The translations under genes were made by a program, and so were the position numbers. A stretch of DNA of 40,808 bases, taken from DSNY01 sp016861185. GTDB taxonomy: Bacteria; Pseudomonadota; Gammaproteobacteria; Burkholderiales; Burkholderiaceae_F. Positions 38,477 to 40,808 of the stretch are shown here, in pieces (within the stretch, counting starts at the first letter, position 1; each line of letters opens with the position of its first letter). The DNA lies in contig SZOR01000073.1 of the NCBI GenBank assembly GCA_030263275.1, positions 1 through 40,808 of the forward strand, written 5' to 3'. The notes below the pieces were generated by a model. The model did not search any database and was not told where the DNA came from. It saw nothing but the letters and a program-made list of their open reading frames with translations.

Positions 38477-40149
38477 GCGGCCTCCGGCAGCGCGGCCGCC
38501 GCGTAGACGCGCGTCTTGAAGGGCTCGATGCCGACGCGCGCGACCGTATCGCCGAAACGCTCGCCCTCGTGCCGCAACTCGACGAAGACCTCGATCAGCC
38601 GCTCGATCACGCCGGGCACTTCGTCGGCCGCGAACGAGGGACCGATGATGCGGCCCACGCCCGCGCGGTGGCCCGAAGCGGCCGAACCGTCGGCGCCGCC
38701 GATCGACACCTGGTACCACTCCGCCCCGTCCTTGTCGACGCCGAGGATGCCGATATGGCCGACGTGATGGTGCCCGCAGGAATTCATGCAGCCCGAGATG
38801 TTCAGGTTGAGCTCGCCCAGGTCGTGCAGGTAATCGAGATCGTCGAAGCGCGCCGCGATCGCCTGCGCGATCGGGATCGACTTCGCGTTGGCGAGTGAGC
38901 AGTAGTCGCCGCCGGGGCAACTGACGATGTCGGTCAGCAATCCGACGTTCGGCGTAGCGAGCCCCGCGGCGCGCAGCTCGCGCCACAGCGCGTGCAGCCG
39001 GTCGGCGCGCACGTCGGGCAGCACGAGGTTCTGCTCGTGCGTCACGCGCAACTCGCCGAAGCCGTAGCGGTCCGCCAGATCCGCGACGAAGTCCATCTGC
39101 CCGGCGGTCGCGTCGCCCGGCGCAAAGCCCGGGCGCTTCAGCGAAAGCACGACCGCGCGATAGCCGCGCGCGCGGTGCGCGCGGACGTTGCGTTCGAGCC
39201 AGCGCGAGAAGCCCCGCTCGCCGCGCTCGTCGATCGCATCGTCGATGCCGGCCTCGTAAGGCGGCGGTGCGAAGTGCGCGGCGACGCGCGCGTATTCGTC
39301 CTCGGTCAGTGCGCCTGCGCCGCCCGCAAGCTGCGCGTACTCTTCCTCGACCTGGCGCGTGAACTCGGCCGCGCCCAGCGACTTCACGAGGATCTTGATG
39401 CGCGCCTTGAAGAGATTGTCCCGGCGGCCGTGGCGGTTGTAGACGCGCAGGATCGCTTCGACGTAGTTCAGCATCTCCTGCCACGGCAGCCACTCGCGGA
39501 TGACGTGGCCCACCATCGGCGTTCGCCCCATGCCGCCGCCGACCAGCACGCGCAGCCCGATCGCACCGGCCGCGTCGCGCCGCGCCGTGAGGCCGATGTC
39601 GTGGAACGCGGTCGCCGCGCGGTCCTCGCGCGCGCCCGAGATCGCGATCTTGAACTTGCGCGGCAGATACGCGAACTCGGGATGGAAGGTGCTCCACTGC
39701 CGCAGGATTTCCGCCAGCGGGCGCGGATCGATGATCTCGTCGGGTGCGATGCCGGCGTACTCGTCGCTGGTGATGTTGCGCACGCAGTTGCCCGAGGTCT
39801 GGATCGCGTGCATCTGCACGGTCGCGAGCTTCGCGAGGATGTCGGCCGTTTCCTCGAGCCGGATCCAGTTGAACTGCAGGTTCTGGCGTGTCGTGAAGTG
39901 GCCGATCCCGCGGTCGTGTTCGCGCGCGATGCGCGCGAGCATCCGCAGTTGATTCGACGACAGCAGCCCGTACGGGATGGCGATGCGCAGCATCGGCGCA
40001 TGGCGCTGGATGTACAGCCCGTTCTGCAACCGCAGCGGGCGGAAGTCGTCTTCGGAAAGTCTGCCTGCGAGATGGCGCGCGAGCTGGTCGCGGTACTGCG
40101 CGACGCGTTCGTCGACGAGCTTCTGATCGATGGCGTCGTAGCGGTACAT
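38473..40149 (-). CDS. cysI: Assimilatory sulfite reductase, siroheme/[4Fe-4S] hemoprotein
   Basis: The 558-residue protein reduces sulfite to sulfide with six electrons. It has two ferredoxin-like nitrite/sulfite reductase repeats and the cluster/siroheme cysteines CPGGDYC (near 409) and SGCMNSCGHHH (near 454). Other family blocks are FTTRQNLQFNWI, TSGNCVRNITSDEYAG, LPRKFKIAISG and RVTHEQNLVLPDV. Nitrite reductase is the alternative reading, but the cys operon decides for sulfite. There is no cysJ; the fpr gene at the operon end may supply electrons. The ATG at 40149 lies 2 bases after the TauE stop. Confidence 0.93.
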   Translation of the reverse strand: MYRYDAIDQKLVDERVAQYRDQLARHLAGRLSEDDFRPLRLQNGLYIQRHAPMLRIAIPYGLLSSNQLRMLARIAREHDRGIGHFTTRQNLQFNWIRLEETADILAKLATVQMHAIQTSGNCVRNITSDEYAGIAPDEIIDPRPLAEILRQWSTFHPEFAYLPRKFKIAISGAREDRAATAFHDIGLTARRDAAGAIGLRVLVGGGMGRTPMVGHVIREWLPWQEMLNYVEAILRVYNRHGRRDNLFKARIKILVKSLGAAEFTRQVEEEYAQLAGGAGALTEDEYARVAAHFAPPPYEAGIDDAIDERGERGFSRWLERNVRAHRARGYRAVVLSLKRPGFAPGDATAGQMDFVADLADRYGFGELRVTHEQNLVLPDVRADRLHALWRELRAAGLATPNVGLLTDIVSCPGGDYCSLANAKSIPIAQAIAARFDDLDYLHDLGELNLNISGCMNSCGHHHVGHIGILGVDKDGAEWYQVSIGGADGSAASGHRAGVGRIIGPSFAADEVPGVIERLIEVFVELRHEGERFGDTVARVGIEPFKTRVYAAAALPEAA

Positions 40150-40151
40150 GG

Positions 40152-40808
40152 TCAACCCGCGAGCAGCTTCGTGCCGATGCCGGCCAGCATCGCGGCGAGC
40201 GCGATCCGCAGCGCGCGTTCGGGCAGGCGGTGCGCGACCGCCGCGCCGACGTAGATCGCCGGCAGCGAGCCGACGAGCAGCGTGCCGAGCAGCGTCCAGT
40301 CGACCGTGCCCAGCGCGGCATGGCCGAGTCCGGCGACGAAGGCGAGCGGCACCGCGTGCGCGATGTCGGCGCCGACGATCTGCCTGACCGGCAGCAGCGG
40401 ATAGAGGAACAGCAGCGCGACGACGCCGAGCACGCCGGCGCCGACCGAAGTCAGCGTCACGAGCACTCCGATCGCGGCACCGACCGCAAGCGTAGGCAGC
40501 GGGCGCGCGACGCGTTCGACCTCGACCGGCACATAGCCGACATCGGCCGCGGCGGCGAGCGCGACCGCGCGCGCATCGCTCCGCGCGAAGCGCACGCCGA
40601 GCGCCTGGATCTTCGATCCGAAGACGAGCGCGGCCGCCGTCAGCAGCAGCGCGAAGCCGAGCGCGCGCTTGACGATCGCGGCGAACGCGGCCGCGTCGAG
40701 CTGCAGCGCGTGCAGCGCGCCGAGCGTGCCGAGCGCCGCCGGCACGCTGCCCGCGACGAGCCAGCCGGTGATCGGCCATTGCACGTTGCCGCGCCGCGCG
40801 TCGCGCAG
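40152..40808 (-). CDS. TauE/SafE-family membrane transporter, 5' end outside window
   Basis: About 219 C-terminal residues are visible of a TauE/SafE (sulfite exporter) family protein with several membrane helices. Features are GWLVAGSVPAALGTL at the first visible helix and the family motif VLVTLTSVGAGVLGVVALLFLYP, then IVGADIAHAVPLAFVAGLGH and LVGSLPAIYVGAAVAHRLPE. The frame is open to the window edge, so an internal GTG at 40784 is not the start. It is upstream of cysI with a 2-base gap, and in this position it probably moves sulfate, sulfite or another sulfur oxyanion; direction is not certain. Confidence 0.9.
   Translation of the reverse strand: MRDARRGNVQWPITGWLVAGSVPAALGTLGALHALQLDAAAFAAIVKRALGFALLLTAAALVFGSKIQALGVRFARSDARAVALAAAADVGYVPVEVERVARPLPTLAVGAAIGVLVTLTSVGAGVLGVVALLFLYPLLPVRQIVGADIAHAVPLAFVAGLGHAALGTVDWTLLGTLLVGSLPAIYVGAAVAHRLPERALRIALAAMLAGIGTKLLAG

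Overview
The window is very GC-rich, with dense genes, many ATGA/GTGA start-stop overlaps and a betaproteobacterial gene set: a TauE/CysI/DUF934/CysH/CysD/CysN sulfate-assimilation operon, a ureohydrolase-type hut cluster and TAXI-TRAP transport. A member of the Burkholderiales or a close relative is the best guess. I saw no rRNA, tRNA, CRISPR array or complete insertion sequence.

Left end (1-4120). The 3' part of an ATP-dependent DNA ligase is followed by a scar. A CheR-type methyltransferase gene is broken by an inserted vapBC-like toxin-antitoxin pair, carries three further frameshifts, and is fused tail-to-tail to a THEP1-type NTPase gene that has an in-frame stop and no 3' end. An intact M28 peptidase lies upstream of the NTPase.

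Catabolic block (4121-13405). A minus-strand operon encodes an MFS transporter, an HpaB/4-hydroxybutyryl-CoA dehydratase superfamily protein and a cysteine hydrolase. Divergent from it is hutU-hutH-hutG-hutI for histidine degradation to glutamate and formamide.

Copper block and signalling (13406-18630). A small TFPASDP-motif protein is followed by a CueR-like regulator. A MerR-type promoter then drives an HMA copper chaperone and a DUF4396 membrane protein with histidine-rich ends. Opposite these is a two-gene operon: an orphan pseudopilin and a HAMP-GAF-GGDEF-EAL protein with both catalytic signatures intact.

Amino-acid block (18867-26452). A frameshifted dadA-like gene is followed by a class III aminotransferase and a TAXI-TRAP transporter (binding protein, two intercistronic hairpins, fused permease). 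An HtrA-like protease without an evident signal peptide comes next.

Cyclic-nucleotide/P450 block (26520-32592). One minus-strand operon encodes a Crp-family regulator with conserved cyclic-nucleotide contacts, a cytochrome P450, and a class III nucleotide cyclase fused to an AAA+/NACHT-like ATPase and TPR-like region. Divergent from it is a secreted protein made of two ungapped copies of a cysteine/tryptophan module. This is the most interesting candidate system in the window: enzyme, second-messenger synthase and likely receptor in one transcript.

Right end (32750-40808). An ornithine-cyclodeaminase-family protein and a small periplasmic coiled-coil protein precede the sulfate-assimilation operon, read leftward as tauE, cysI, DUF934, cysH, cysD, cysN, fpr. 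Its CysH is the [4Fe-4S] APS-reductase type but has two ECGLH motifs, and its CysD carries an N-terminal insert encoded by a dispersed palindromic repeat also found at two intergenic sites here.
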